Shown: positions 1 to 9,720, numbered from the stretch's first letter. The stretch is 64,000 nt of DNA from Salipiger mucosus DSM 16094 (GCF_000442255.1 NZ_KE557274.1:387850-451849); one strand, 5' to 3'. Notes: generated by a model not told the origin, from the sequence alone. Program-made: numbers and translations.

Positions 1-2
1 TT

Positions 3-287
3 CTGGCGCTCTGGCCAAGGCTCACGCTCGCGGACTGGAGCCTCGCGTTCGTGCTCGGATGCCTCTTGGCGGTGATCGCCACGGCGGTCGCGACGGCCTA
101 CCGGGTGGCCCCGACGCCGGTTGTCGGTGTCTTCGATACCGCCTACCTGGGCTTCGCGGCCGTCTGTGGCGCCGTCTTTTTCGGAGACATTCCCACGGCC
201 CGGGAAGCCCTCGGGATCGCCCTGATCGCGTGCAGCGCGATCCTCATGAGCGGCAGACGACAGGAACTGAAAGATCATTGCTGCTGA
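3..287 (+). CDS. EamA/DMT-family transporter, C-terminal part (cut by window start)
   Basis: The reading frame is open from the first bases, so the gene begins outside the window. The visible 94 residues form about three hydrophobic helices. The pattern VVGVFDTAYLGFAAVCGAVFFGD followed by an alanine-rich helix ending in a short basic tail is typical of the last helices of 10-TM drug/metabolite exporters. It would act in the inner membrane; the substrate cannot be inferred. Family call fairly sure, function not. Confidence 0.6.
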   Translation: MALWPRLTLADWSLAFVLGCLLAVIATAVATAYRVAPTPVVGVFDTAYLGFAAVCGAVFFGDIPTAREALGIALIACSAILMSGRRQELKDHCC

Positions 288-804
288 TCTGGACCCTCAG
301 CCGGGTTCGAAGCGGACCCGCGCCACCGCAGCGGCCAACTCGCTCTGTTGAGACGGCCTGCCCGGCGGAGGCGGCCCAATCCGGCCGTTCGAAGCGACCG
401 CCGGTGTCGCAGCGCAGCGTCGCCGAAGCGGCCATCCATCCCCGCCGTAGCATTTCCAACGACCCGAGGTCGGCAGTGCGGACGAACCTGCCGGTCAAAC
501 GTTGAGATTCGATGTTCGCTTTCGCACATTGGTCGCCGATGGGGCCGCCCCTCTCATGGGCTTCGTTCTCCACGTCCGCAGCCATTTTTGGGGTTCGACC
601 GTGATCATGATAGAGCGTAGGTCATCATTTGCGCTCCGAATCTGGCCTGTGCAGAACAGGTGGGTTTCCCTCCAATACCAACCGAACCTTTCCAATGCCC
701 AATGCCCAATGCCCAATGCCCAATGCCCAATGCCCAATGACCTATGGCCGCAGTTGTGAAGGAAACGGGTCCATGCCTCAGGGCGCGCGAATTTTGTTTG
801 AGCT
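288..804. other. Non-coding stretch with heptamer array
   Basis: No ORF here has plausible composition; the frames on both strands are arginine/proline-rich shadows. The stretch separates two convergent genes. A short GC-rich motif near 306 (TTCGAAGCGGAC) recurs in similar form near 3829, suggesting a dispersed degraded repeat. The only clear structure is the tandem heptamer at 692-740. Confidence 0.5.
692..740. repeat. Tandem heptamer CCAATGC, seven units
   Basis: Six exact copies of CCAATGC and a seventh ending in A run head to tail in the intergenic gap, 64 bases past the end of the MFS pseudogene. Heptameric short tandem repeats of this kind are known from cyanobacterial genomes; I know of no described role in Rhodobacteraceae. 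Copy number is probably variable through slippage. Confidence 0.9.
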
Positions 805-2220
805 TCACACTGGCTCCGGCGCAACTTGTCTGCGCCTGGGATTGCTCCAGATCGCGACGCCAAGGGCGATCATGGCCAGAGCGGCGGCGAAGAAGAATGT
901 CATCGTAAAGGCATAGGAGACGTCCGCTATTGTCGCCTTTGCCGCGTCACCTGTGCCCATTGCTGCGACGAACAGGGTGGACATCGCGGAAGCACCTGTC
1001 ATCAATCCAAGGTTGCGAGACAGGCCGAGCAGACCGGAAAGCCGCCCGCACTGCTCCTTCGAAGCCCCGGACATGACTGCGGTGTTGTTGGCCGCCAGGA
1101 ACATCTGAAAGGCCGGAGTCAGTGTGATCAGCGCCGCGATATACCCGCCGACGCCGAAATAGCGCGGCAGAAGGGCAAGGCAGAGCAGACCGAGCATGGT
1201 CTGAAGAAGCCCGGCAAGCATCACGCGCCGCGCGCCGAACCGATCCGTCAACCGCCCCGCGGGCACGCCGGACAGCGCGGCGACAACCGGTCCAATGGCC
1301 AGCACCAGGCCGACGATTGCCTCGTCCAGTCCAAGGGGGAACGTCAGGAAGAATGGGCCGACGACCAGCGTCGCCATCATGATGGTGCCGACCAGGATGT
1401 TCATGGCAAACCCTGCTGCCGTCATCCTGTCCATAAGGACAGTCATTGGCACCAGTGGCGTGCTCACGCGGGTCTCGACGGCCACGAAGATTGCAGCCGC
1501 GAACAGCGCGCCTGCCATAAGCACCGCCGGCGAAACCGGAACGCCTGAGGCGCCACCGCTCGTGCCGAGTGAATAGGCCGCAAGGGCAACGATCAGCACA
1601 ACGGTTCCCGGGATATCCAGCGACTTGAACCGTGCCCGAGACCGCTGACTCTCATGCTGGATGAAGAGGACAACAAGAAACAGTGCCAGCGTGGCAAACC
1701 CGGCGAGGAGCCAAAAGGTCATACGCCAGTCGCTCCAGGCCAGCACGAAACCGCCAAGCGAGGGCCCGAGCGCGGTCCCGGCGGCGGAGGTGGTTCCTAG
1801 CAGGCCCATGGCGGTGCCGAGCTGCCCTTGAGGCACCATGTCCCGGGCGATCGACATCGGGAGCGCGATCAGGATCGCCCCGCCAACTCCCTGAAGCGCG
1901 CGCCCCAGGATCAACACGCCGAGACTCGGTGCCATAGCGCTGAGGAGCGACGCGGCCATGAAGACGACCTAGCCGGAAACCATGACCCGGCGGTGGCCGA
2001 ACAGATCGCCAAGCCGCCCGGCCGAGACGATGGCGACCGTCACCGCCATGAGATAGGCCAGCACGACCCACTGGGCGTCCGACACGGTCACATCGAAACT
2101 GCGTGTCAGGGTGGGCAGCAGCACTGAGGCGACGCTGAGCCCCAGCGAAGCGGTCAGGGTGGCGGCGGCCAGCGCCGTCAGGATGGGAAGCGGCGCGCGC
2201 GCCTCGTTCGGTTTTTTCAT
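805..2220 (-). pseudogene. MFS drug-efflux transporter (DHA2-like) interrupted by an in-frame TAG
   Basis: The minus frame from 2220 to 805 reads as one major-facilitator protein of about 471 codons. It has the motif-A region GRLGDLFGHRRV after helix 2 and the helix-4/5 region GRALQGVGGAILIALPMS. A TAG at 1971-1969 follows codon 83 (RVMVSG-stop-VVFMAAS) and is the only interruption, so a point nonsense mutation is the simplest reading. A restart at the ATG at 1959 would lack two helices. The gene is divergent from a MerR regulator whose operator lies in the shared promoter. Amber readthrough is possible but unsupported. Confidence 0.85.
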
Positions 2221-2252
2221 GGTAAGTTCACTAGCGTTGATGATCAGTGGAA

Positions 2253-2286
2253 GCTATCTTCCCACTTCAAGCCAACTTGAGGTCAA
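2253..2286 (-). promoter_or_regulatory. MerR/SoxR-type operator-promoter for the MFS gene
   Basis: Read on the minus strand there is a -35 TTGACC (2286-2281) followed by the imperfect palindrome CTCAAGTTGGCTTGAAG. The spacer to a weak -10 (GAAGAT or GATAGC) is longer than 17 bases. Stretched spacers with a central dyad are the signature of MerR-family activated promoters, and this dyad resembles the SoxR-type CCTCAAGTTAACTTGAGG. It sits between the MerR gene and the pump gene, so the MerR protein probably activates the pump. Confidence 0.65.
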
Positions 2287-2288
2287 CC

Positions 2289-2699
2289 GTGAAACTTCTC
2301 GATATCGGGATTCTGTCGGAAAAGAGTGGCGTCTCCTCCTCGACGCTGCGCTACTACGAGGAGATCGGACTGATCCAATCGGTCGGGCGGCACGGGTTGC
2401 GGCGGCAGTTCGATGCGCAAGCGGTCACCCAACTTGCGCTGATCTCGCTGGGCAAGATGGCCGGGTTCTCACTGGAAGACATCAAGGGCATGTTCGCCAA
2501 GGACGGTACGCCCCAGTTGCCGCGTGCCGAGTTGCAGCTGCGCGCCAATGCGCTCGACGAGCAGATCCGGGGTCTCACGCGGCTGCGCGACGCCCTGCGT
2601 CACGTAGCGGATTGCCCAGCCGAAAGCCACATGGACTGTCCGAAGTTCAAACGCCTGATGGAGTTCGCCGCCCGCACGGCAACCAAACGCCGGACATAA
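2289..2699 (+). CDS. MerR-family transcriptional regulator
   Basis: The protein starts with a winged helix-turn-helix (LDIGILSEKSGVSSSTLRYYEE), the hallmark of MerR regulators, followed by the second helical pair and a C-terminal dimerisation coil with two cysteines (ADCPAESHMDCPKF). GTG 2289 is chosen because MerR proteins begin a few residues before the IG..S motif and because the ATG at 2247 would lie inside the operator. The cysteine pair could bind metal or sense redox state, as in SoxR-like proteins, but spacing does not fix the ligand. The probable target is the divergent MFS pump. Confidence 0.85.
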   Translation: MKLLDIGILSEKSGVSSSTLRYYEEIGLIQSVGRHGLRRQFDAQAVTQLALISLGKMAGFSLEDIKGMFAKDGTPQLPRAELQLRANALDEQIRGLTRLRDALRHVADCPAESHMDCPKFKRLMEFAARTATKRRT

Positions 2700-2737
2700 G
2701 CCCTCACGACAGAAGATCTCGCTGAACAGGAAGACCC

Positions 2738-3715
2738 ATGCTGAAATCCATTTCGATCCTTCTGGTGGCATGTCTTTGTGCCGAACCCGGTATCGCGGAG
2801 CCCCGTATCGGGGTTCACACCATGACCACGCATGGCGAGGACGACCTGCGTCACCTTTCGCTTTCGATTTGGTATCCTGCGCAGGAAGGCAGATCGCTGG
2901 AAGATGTTGGTGGCAACGCGGTCTTCGTCGGACAACCTGCCTATCGCGATGCCGCGATGGCACCGGGACCGTATCCCCTTGTCCTGCTCTCGCACGGCGG
3001 ATTGCGATCAGCGGCGGATTCCGGGGCTTGGCTGAGTGGCCGGCTGGCAGAAGAGGGCTTCGTTGTGGTCGAAGTGAACGGCCCGCGTCCGGAGAGCGCA
3101 GTAGATGCCGTGGACGAGATCTGGCGGCGGCCGCAGGATGTCTCGCACGTGCTTGATCGGATTCTTCGGGACCCGGTCTGGTCTAATGCCGTGGATCACA
3201 GCCGGATTGCCGTGGCAGGATATGCGCTTGGCGGCACTGCCGCCCTGGCCCTGGCGGGCGGTGCGTTCGACACCGACGTTTTCGCGAGCTCGTGTGAGAC
3301 CAACGAAGGCGGTCCTGACTGCGGATGGTATAACGCACACGGTGTATCGTTGGCCTCCGTTGATGCCGGGGCATTGGAACGCACACATCGCGATCCCCGG
3401 ATCGGCACCGCCATTGCCATCGATCCGGAATATGCGGATGTCTTCCTTGCCGCGAGCCTGAGGGCGCAAGAGGCCGATATTCGGGTGATCTGGCTGGGCG
3501 CCCCGGATCGCGGCCGGTTCTCCACCGCCGGCCTGCCGCAGGCGGTGATCGAGTCCGCGAAACGCTACGACGCCTTTCCCATCTGCACGCCAAAGGGCAA
3601 ACATGTTCTGGCAGAGGACGGCGGCGTTGTCTCCCTGTGCGACACAGAACCCGCCGAGCGTGCACGCATCCACGACGAAATCGCGGATCGTCTCGGCGTG
3701 GTTCGCGGACAATAG
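2738..3715 (+). CDS. Secreted alpha/beta-hydrolase (dienelactone-hydrolase-like) lacking the nucleophile
   Basis: A signal peptide (residues 1-20, cleavage near GIA-EP) precedes an alpha/beta-hydrolase fold. The family's LSIWYPA and PYPLVLLSHGG segments are present, the latter forming the oxyanion-hole region. The nucleophile elbow, normally G-H/Y-S-x-G-G, reads GYALGG at 161-166, so the catalytic serine is alanine 163. Length (325 aa) is normal for the family. It lies 38 bases after the MerR gene and may be cotranscribed. It is either an inactive homologue or uses another residue; a sequencing error in one codon is the mundane alternative. Confidence 0.75.
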   Translation: MLKSISILLVACLCAEPGIAEPRIGVHTMTTHGEDDLRHLSLSIWYPAQEGRSLEDVGGNAVFVGQPAYRDAAMAPGPYPLVLLSHGGLRSAADSGAWLSGRLAEEGFVVVEVNGPRPESAVDAVDEIWRRPQDVSHVLDRILRDPVWSNAVDHSRIAVAGYALGGTAALALAGGAFDTDVFASSCETNEGGPDCGWYNAHGVSLASVDAGALERTHRDPRIGTAIAIDPEYADVFLAASLRAQEADIRVIWLGAPDRGRFSTAGLPQAVIESAKRYDAFPICTPKGKHVLAEDGGVVSLCDTEPAERARIHDEIADRLGVVRGQ

Positions 3716-4092
3716 GTATGTCGGCATGGCCCACCCCGATCCACCAGATGCCGGGACTGGACACCTAGTTTCACTGGCTGTGTCTGCTAGCGGACATTGG
3801 AACTGGCCGCGGCATTGGTCAAATTGGGCTCGAAGCGGACCTGCGGCGGCGCGGCAGGACCCTCGCCCTGGCGCGCCAGGCCTGCGGGCGCTGACGGCCC
3901 TGACCGGCCATTCGGCTGTCGCTCATCACTGCGGTGCTACTTCCCCTAACCGGCCCTTCGCAACACCCTGCAGCAAATTTGGATAGATGGAGATCACACG
4001 TACCGAAAAACCTGACATTTGATCGAATAGTCGACCATTATCTGTCGCAACTTGACCGGCTCGCCGATACAACACCCCCTAGGGCATCACTT
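3716..4092. other. Intergenic region without convincing gene
   Basis: An ORF beginning at 3934 extends into the 3' end of the opposite-strand FRG gene and has no recognisable domain, so it is treated as a shadow. A GC-rich stretch near 3820-3890 resembles the one near 300 and looks like a dispersed repeat. No hairpin with a T-tract was seen. Confidence 0.5.
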
Positions 4093-5175
4093 TCAGCCAT
4101 AGGTGATCCCAAAGTGCTTGAGGCGTTGAAGCGCATCGCACGCCGCTCCATGCGGGCCCGGCATAAGCGTAGCATAGCTGATATCGAACTCTCTGAGCCG
4201 GTCAGGAATTCGTACCGCGTCACGGTGGGGTAACGTCATGAGGATGGGTTTGCCAATGTGCTCAATTAAAGGTTTGATATAGTCTTTGCCGTCTGGGTTG
4301 TTCGTCAGATAGTCATCAAGAGGCAACACGGTCTTGGTAACTTCATTCACATCGTTCCACATATCCTCTGATTGATATCTCATGTTGTGCAGCGTGAAGA
4401 CCCCATTCTGCCGAGCGATATAGGTGTTCTGAAAACTCGCGGCCCTGACCACTTTAACGACGCCTAGCAGCTCGCACATTTCAAGATAGTCGAGAGGGAA
4501 GAGCCAAACGCCGATCCGCTTCTCTTCTTCTTTTGGGAGGGGGCCAATTCCTGCACAGGCAAAGAAAAGTGCTTTGAGCGGGTTCGTCGACCAGTCAAGC
4601 AAGCGGGTTGGGACGCCGTGGTGCTGGGCGATAGCTAGTTCGTGGAGAAGGTTTTCGTTTGGAAAGTTCTTCACATGGAAAAAAGGCAATGGTGGCCCAA
4701 GGAAATTCGCAACTTCTGTTGCCGCCCTGTTTTCATGCGACTGGAGCAACGCGATACTTTCCCTTGAAAGAAGTGCCGAACTATCGTTCAAACCGGACAA
4801 AAACGAGGAAAAAATGCTGGTCTCGTAGTCTATGGTCACCCCATGGATGTAGCCATTCATGAAGCCGTCGAACTGCTTTCCTGCATGTTCGCCTTGCGGA
4901 CGCCGGAAAATCGTGGGGGTGAGTGAATATCGCTCGGCATCAGTATGCCCGCGTGCCAAAAACTTCTTCCGACGTCCAACGTATTTCCCAGAGAAGGTAT
5001 CAGCTGTCGGCAACAATGCCTCCAGAAATGGGATATCGTCGTCAAAAGCGTAGTGTAGGTGTGTTGGGTGAACTTCAGGTTCATGAACACCCAAATGGAA
5101 ACTCTCATCCAGTTTCCGGTAATTTTGAAACATATCCGCCAGCCGTGCCGAGAATTCATCAACCGAAATTTTCAC
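4093..5175 (-). CDS. FRG-domain protein
   Basis: The 360-aa protein carries the FRG domain. An early FLARGHTDAERYSLTPTIFR segment gives the F/L-R-G motif, and a central LAIAQHHGVPTRLLDWSTNP matches the family signature closely. GTG 5175 is preceded by GAGGG at suitable spacing. FRG proteins are often found in prophages and defence islands and are suspected effectors, but the biochemical activity is unsettled. The gene looks more AT-rich than its neighbours, which suggests transfer. It stands alone, without an obvious partner or antitoxin. Confidence 0.85.
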   Translation of the reverse strand: MKISVDEFSARLADMFQNYRKLDESFHLGVHEPEVHPTHLHYAFDDDIPFLEALLPTADTFSGKYVGRRKKFLARGHTDAERYSLTPTIFRRPQGEHAGKQFDGFMNGYIHGVTIDYETSIFSSFLSGLNDSSALLSRESIALLQSHENRAATEVANFLGPPLPFFHVKNFPNENLLHELAIAQHHGVPTRLLDWSTNPLKALFFACAGIGPLPKEEEKRIGVWLFPLDYLEMCELLGVVKVVRAASFQNTYIARQNGVFTLHNMRYQSEDMWNDVNEVTKTVLPLDDYLTNNPDGKDYIKPLIEHIGKPILMTLPHRDAVRIPDRLREFDISYATLMPGPHGAACDALQRLKHFGITYG

Positions 5176-5918
5176 GAGTGACCCTCACAAACAGTTCGTA
5201 ATCATTGGAAGCATGCTCCACTTGGGACGAGATGGCAAACGAGCGAGAGCACAAAGAGAACTCTCTACGCATCGCGGCCGTTCGTGCGGGACGCAGCGAA
5301 AGTCAGCTCCCCGCCCTCCCTGTCGATCACCACGGCCCGGCAGGACATACCCGACTGAATGTCCGCTTACGCCTTCGGGCGAGGTCGCATTCGCACGCGC
5401 AGAGAAGGTCCGCTCCCCGCCCTTCTTGCAGTTGCGCCCGCGCATAGGAGATGCGGGCGGAATGACCGCTTCGTGCTGACGACGGACGAAGCGACGATCA
5501 ACTTATCCGGCACGCATGAATGTCGCGGTATGGCTCCCGACCGCCCGAATCCGGCGTGCTGACCCAACTCCTGCACGTCAAGTGCTTGAACGCAGGGCTC
5601 CGGTCGTCGTTGAGTGAGGGCGATAACGCTTTGCAGGTGGACGCCTCCAGAACCCTGCTTGCTTGGCCATGTAACCCTCCACCCGTCATCGGAAGTGAAT
5701 CACGACCGCTGCACATCAGCCAGAGGTTTCCGGAGGCGTCCAGCTTCTTTCTCAGATGCAATGCTTGCGGGACCGATCTTCAGGAGCGGTCGTTCTTGGC
5801 CAGTCGCGCGTAACGACCAATCGCGCGCGAAAATGGCACGAGAACGGGGGCCGCCGACAGGCCAACTGCTGCGCTGCCTGCCAATTGACGGGCGAGGGAA
5901 ACTCGGCCTAATGGGCAT
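5176..5918. other. Intergenic region, no gene seen
   Basis: About 740 bases. Both strands carry only short ORFs rich in arginine, proline and cysteine. Two GC-rich blocks (around 5275-5340 and 5370-5470) share words such as GCTCCCCGCCCT and resemble rhodobacterial degraded intergenic repeats. No promoter or structured RNA could be assigned. Confidence 0.5.
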
Positions 5919-7438
5919 ATGAATGATGCGCATCAGAGCACCGGTCCTTTGTGGCTTTTGATCGGGCTTCAGGCGGCGATTTCCGCCGGTGGACTGGTCG
6001 TGGAGATCGTCGCAGGCCGGATGATTGCACCGTACGTCGGGATGAGCCTTTACACTTGGACTGCGATCATCGCAGTGGTTCTGACCGGGTTCAGCATCGG
6101 GCATTGGTGGGGCGGCCGGCTGGCCGCGCGGGCGAGTGCGGAGGCTTTGACTGCCACCGGTTGGATCCTGGCAATGGCCGCACTTGTCACCGCTTCTGCA
6201 TCGCTTGTGCTGCGCTGGACGGCGACGCATGTCCTGCTCACCGTGGCAGAGCCTTTGCTGGCGATCTGGGTACTCACGGCGCTGGTTTTTTTCTGCCGTC
6301 GCTCTTTGCGGGCGTGCCCTCGCCGGTGCTGGCCGTCGTCGCTATGCGCGGTGCAACTCAGTCCGAACGCGTTCTGGGCGCCATGTTTGCCGCCGGCGCC
6401 GTGGGCGCGATCTTGGGGACGCTTCTCGCGGGCTTTGTCTTCATCTCATGGGTGGGATCGGTCGGAACACTATTGCTCATGGCGCTGATCTATGGGGTCA
6501 GTGCGATGCTGTGTTTCTATCTCGGCGGTCTTTCAGGCAAAGCACGACGACGCGCGGCAGTGGCGCTCGCACTGCCGATTGTGATGGGCGGTTGGGTGCT
6601 GAACTTTCCCAAGATCTGCGACGATGAGAGCAACTATTACTGCATCAGAACCGTCGCGCTCTCCGGTGCGCCGGACCCCGTCAACGTGATGGTTCTCGAT
6701 CACCTGGCTCATGGCATCAGCGCTCGCGACGAACCTCGTATTATGCTGACCGACCACACTGCAATGCTCGACGCGCTGCCGCGGATGCGAATGGGACGCG
6801 ACGATTTTTCGTCCTTCCATATCGGTGGCGGCTCCTACTCGGTGCCGCGCGCTTGGTCCGACCGCGGGGCTTCTACGATTGTGGTGAGCGAGGTCGATCC
6901 CGCCGTGACCGAAGCGGCTGTACGGGACTTCTGGTTCGACCCGGGCAGCGCCGAGGTGATCCACCGCGATGGTCGCGCTGCGCTGCACGAAAGCCTGCGC
7001 AAGTTCGATGTGATCGTGGGCGATGCCTTCACTGACATCGCCGTGCCTGCGCATTTGGTCACAGCAGAGTTCTTCTCGCTGGTGGCCGACAAGCTGCTGC
7101 CTGGCGGCGTCTTTGCCATGAATGCTATCGACTATGTGGACCGGATGCAGGCGCTGGCCGCCTTGGTCGTGACCTTGCAGGAAGTCTTTCCTAGCGTCGA
7201 GGTCTGGACCGAAGCGCTCCCCCCGGAACCCGGAGAGCGCCGCGTCTTTGTCCTGCTGGCAGGTAGCGCAGAAAGCCCGGTTTCACAGATCGAGACCCTG
7301 ACACCCGACCCAAAACGCTTTGCGGTGCTGGACCCGACCTATATCGAGCAAATCATCACCCGATTGGATGCCCAGCCCCTGACAGATGATTTCGCGCCAA
7401 TAGACCGGTTGGTGGGACTTGCACCGCTTCTTGAATGA
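5919..7438 (+). pseudogene. Fused membrane/spermidine-synthase-like protein with a frameshift
   Basis: The N-terminal half, read from ATG 5919, is hydrophobic with about six helices. The C-terminal half has a class I methyltransferase/spermidine-synthase fold: a glycine-rich FHIGGGSYSVPRAW, acidic VSEVDPAV and VIVGDAFTD. The frame changes at a run of seven T (6286-6292); eight T would give a continuous LVFFLPSLFAGVPSPV and one protein of about 506 codons. This resembles fused MFS/spermidine-synthase proteins. The shift may be a true mutation, a sequencing error in a homopolymer, or slippage during expression. Substrate unknown. Confidence 0.8.
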
Positions 7439-7903
7439 CTATGAGAGATGCGCGCTGACGAGATGATTACAAATCCCTACTCGATCAAATCGACACACGC
7501 TCCTAAACTCGGTAGCCCGTACTTAAAATAAAACGGACTTTTGCGGCCGTTGGCCGCTCGACAGATCCTGCGACACGGCTTCCCCGGAACAGCCGTGCGA
7601 ATGCTGCGTATCATCCTAATCAGTTGGATGACTGGGGTGCGGGCATTCCCGCAGTTCGCCGTGGGCGTTAAAATTTCTGACAAGGCGAAGAAACCCGCCG
7701 AGAACACGGTCTGGCACGTAATCTTGCATTCAGCGCATCACGCCCTCGTTGCTATTTTCAGAGCAGAGTTTAAGGGACAGCAACGCCTCCTTCTTCCGTG
7801 GAATTGACTTCACGATGGGGCGATTTGTTCCCAAATGGACTCGTTCTTCAGCGACTGGCAACAGGACCCCACTCGTCCAAATTCGGTTGAGTTTCCGTAC
7901 AGC
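7439..7903. other. Intergenic region, no gene seen
   Basis: An 88-codon plus-strand ORF at 7541-7807 has no recognisable domain, no ribosome-binding site and odd composition. I see no supported gene, repeat or RNA here. Confidence 0.45.
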
Positions 7904-8185
7904 TCAGCAGGTTCTCCATAGCGCTACTTCCGCCAGCTCGATCGACAATAAATCGATTAGGCCACGAACCTTTGCAGGCATCGGGCGAATGGGTGGCCAC
8001 GCTGCCGCGATGGGAAGTGCACTCGTCTCCCAGTATGGCAGCACGACCGTCAGATCGCCGCATTCATTATTCGGAAGCGCGATGAAGCCTGGGAACATGC
8101 CAATGCCAAGACCGGCCCAAACAAGGTCGCACACTGCTTCGCCGTCGTTGACGGTAAGGAGCGTTCGCGCGACTGGAGCGATCAT
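7904..8185 (-). pseudogene. LysR-type regulator, C-terminal remnant
   Basis: The minus frame reads VNDGEAVCDLVWAGLGIGMFPGF followed by ADLxxVLPxW-like and AAWPPIRPMPAKVRGLIDLL segments. This is the last part of a LysR substrate-binding domain (the G-L-G-I loop, then the strand before the terminal helix). There is no DNA-binding domain and no room for one. It is the tail of a deleted regulator. Confidence 0.75.
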
Positions 8186-8233
8186 TCTTCCCTTTCCGGG
8201 TATGACGCGGGTAGTCTAGCTCCGCCAATTTTC

Positions 8234-9013
8234 TCACCGATTAAAACGTAGGCTACGCGGAAGATTGACCGTGCTGTTCTCTTTTCCGAGGTACGTGTCC
8301 AGGTCGTGCCGGACGAGCTCGATCATCTTCCTTGTCCAGCGAACCCCGCTTTGGGTGTCTTGCTCACCGAGCCTGGACTCAGGGTACTGCAAGTTGTGGA
8401 GTTTCACGAAACTCGGGTCGACCTCGCTGAGGTACTCGCAGAAATCCGATGTCTCCAAGAAGTTCGGCCGCAAGAAGAAACCACTCGGATCCTGCGAGAC
8501 GGATTTCGCTCCCGACCATGTCCGAGCCAGCTCGCTCGCCATACCCATGCAGAAGTCGTTAGGCTTGATGCCGACATCCTCGCAAAAATCACAACGCGAC
8601 TTGTTCACGAAGTATGTTGCCAGTCCGTAGAGCGCAGTCGTCTCGCGCGTGACGCCGAAGTCACCGATGCTAACCAGGCGGTTCAGCACCTGCGCAACCA
8701 TGTGGCCAACCTGGTACGACGCATTCGACGCGGTCGCGCGTTCAGTGACCTTGGGGTTCTCCACCACGACAAGGCTCTCTTGCGGGACATCAATGTCGAG
8801 TTCTTCGTCTACCATGTCGCCGGCAGGCAGAAGGCGTTCAACCTCGTGCGCCTCGTGAAGCGAGACCCAGTTTTTCGCGTCCTTAGACGCGAGCCGAATC
8901 AACGGAATCGGCATGATTACCGAGAACATCCGCCCGGCGCGCGATTTGTAAGCCGGGCCGGCGAACTGGATGTCGTTGCTCCACAGGAGATGTTTGAATG
9001 TGCTGCGTTCCAT
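8234..9013 (-). CDS. Hypothetical protein at the edge of the conjugative module
   Basis: A 259-aa soluble protein without a recognised domain. It has a CDFCEDVG motif (CxxC) near residue 143 that could hold a metal or disulfide, and an acidic middle. Codon pattern and composition resemble the genes up to 23 kb, so it probably belongs to that module. No signal peptide or membrane segment is seen. Confidence 0.6.
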   Translation of the reverse strand: MERSTFKHLLWSNDIQFAGPAYKSRAGRMFSVIMPIPLIRLASKDAKNWVSLHEAHEVERLLPAGDMVDEELDIDVPQESLVVVENPKVTERATASNASYQVGHMVAQVLNRLVSIGDFGVTRETTALYGLATYFVNKSRCDFCEDVGIKPNDFCMGMASELARTWSGAKSVSQDPSGFFLRPNFLETSDFCEYLSEVDPSFVKLHNLQYPESRLGEQDTQSGVRWTRKMIELVRHDLDTYLGKENSTVNLPRSLRFNR

Positions 9014-9215
9014 AGTGTCTTCCGTCGTCGTTGGATTACGTGCCGACTGAGTAACGCCTCAGACGGCAGCGGGAAATCGCCGAATTGTAAGAATTTCTCT
9101 GGCGACGGTGGCAGATTCATAGCAATAACGCCACAATTCTCCTTGGCGAGACGCACAACCTAGGCGCGAATATCCTTCGCGATTTCTTCAACTCAAGGAG
9201 GAAAGCGGCGGATTT

Positions 9216-9683
9216 TCAGGAGACTGCCAGAGGTGCAATCAGAGCGATTTTGGCTACAATCAGGCCGAGTATGCCAAGAACTGGCCAGATTTTGTTGGAT
9301 TGGTCACGCTTTGCAATCCTTACAATTCTATCTCTTGCGAGCCGATTCGGCACACAAAAAAATTCGCGGTTCCTCCGAAACCGGTGTTTCGCCAGAATCG
9401 CATGCACCCCTTTCTCGACCAGATACGCGTCCGCCACCTTCAGACAGAAGCTCACCTCGAACGGTGCGGGAACGCCCGACGTCGAAGAAAGTTCCCTCGC
9501 CCGTTCCCGCGGCGTGCGCGTCGTGCATCCGATTTTCACCATGCCGGGCATCGCCGGGTTCGTCAGAACATAGACGTAGCCGCGCTGGCTGCTACGCCGA
9601 GATGACCTCTTCACCCTCTTGCGCGGCTTCCTGCGCATCCTGTTCTGTGTTCGACGGCGCACCATGCACTCGACATGAAGCAC
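9216..9683 (-). CDS. GIY-YIG / T5orf172-family protein with C-terminal membrane segment
   Basis: After a strongly basic N-terminus (residues 8-34) the protein reads GYVYVLTNPAMPGMVKIGCTTRTPRERARELS, the GIY-YIG-like core of the T5orf172/Mug113 group. It continues with VEKGVHAILAKHRFRRNREFFCV, which holds the group's conserved H-R-REFF region. A hydrophobic C-terminal helix (about 137-153) suggests membrane anchoring. Such domains occur in phage and plasmid proteins and are predicted nucleases. Start could be the ATG at 9683 or 9665. Confidence 0.75.
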   Translation of the reverse strand: MLHVECMVRRRTQNRMRRKPRKRVKRSSRRSSQRGYVYVLTNPAMPGMVKIGCTTRTPRERARELSSTSGVPAPFEVSFCLKVADAYLVEKGVHAILAKHRFRRNREFFCVPNRLARDRIVRIAKRDQSNKIWPVLGILGLIVAKIALIAPLAVS

Positions 9684-9720
9684 AGCGGTGAATTCATGAT
9701 GAATAGAGCGCGTGAAGATG

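Noticed and set aside
3934-4233. 99-codon plus-strand ORF before the FRG gene
   Set aside because: It overlaps the 3' end of the well-supported opposite-strand FRG gene, has no ribosome-binding site and no recognisable domain.
7541-7807. 88-codon ORF between the synthase-like gene and the LysR remnant
   Set aside because: No domain, no ribosome-binding site, no conserved-looking segment.
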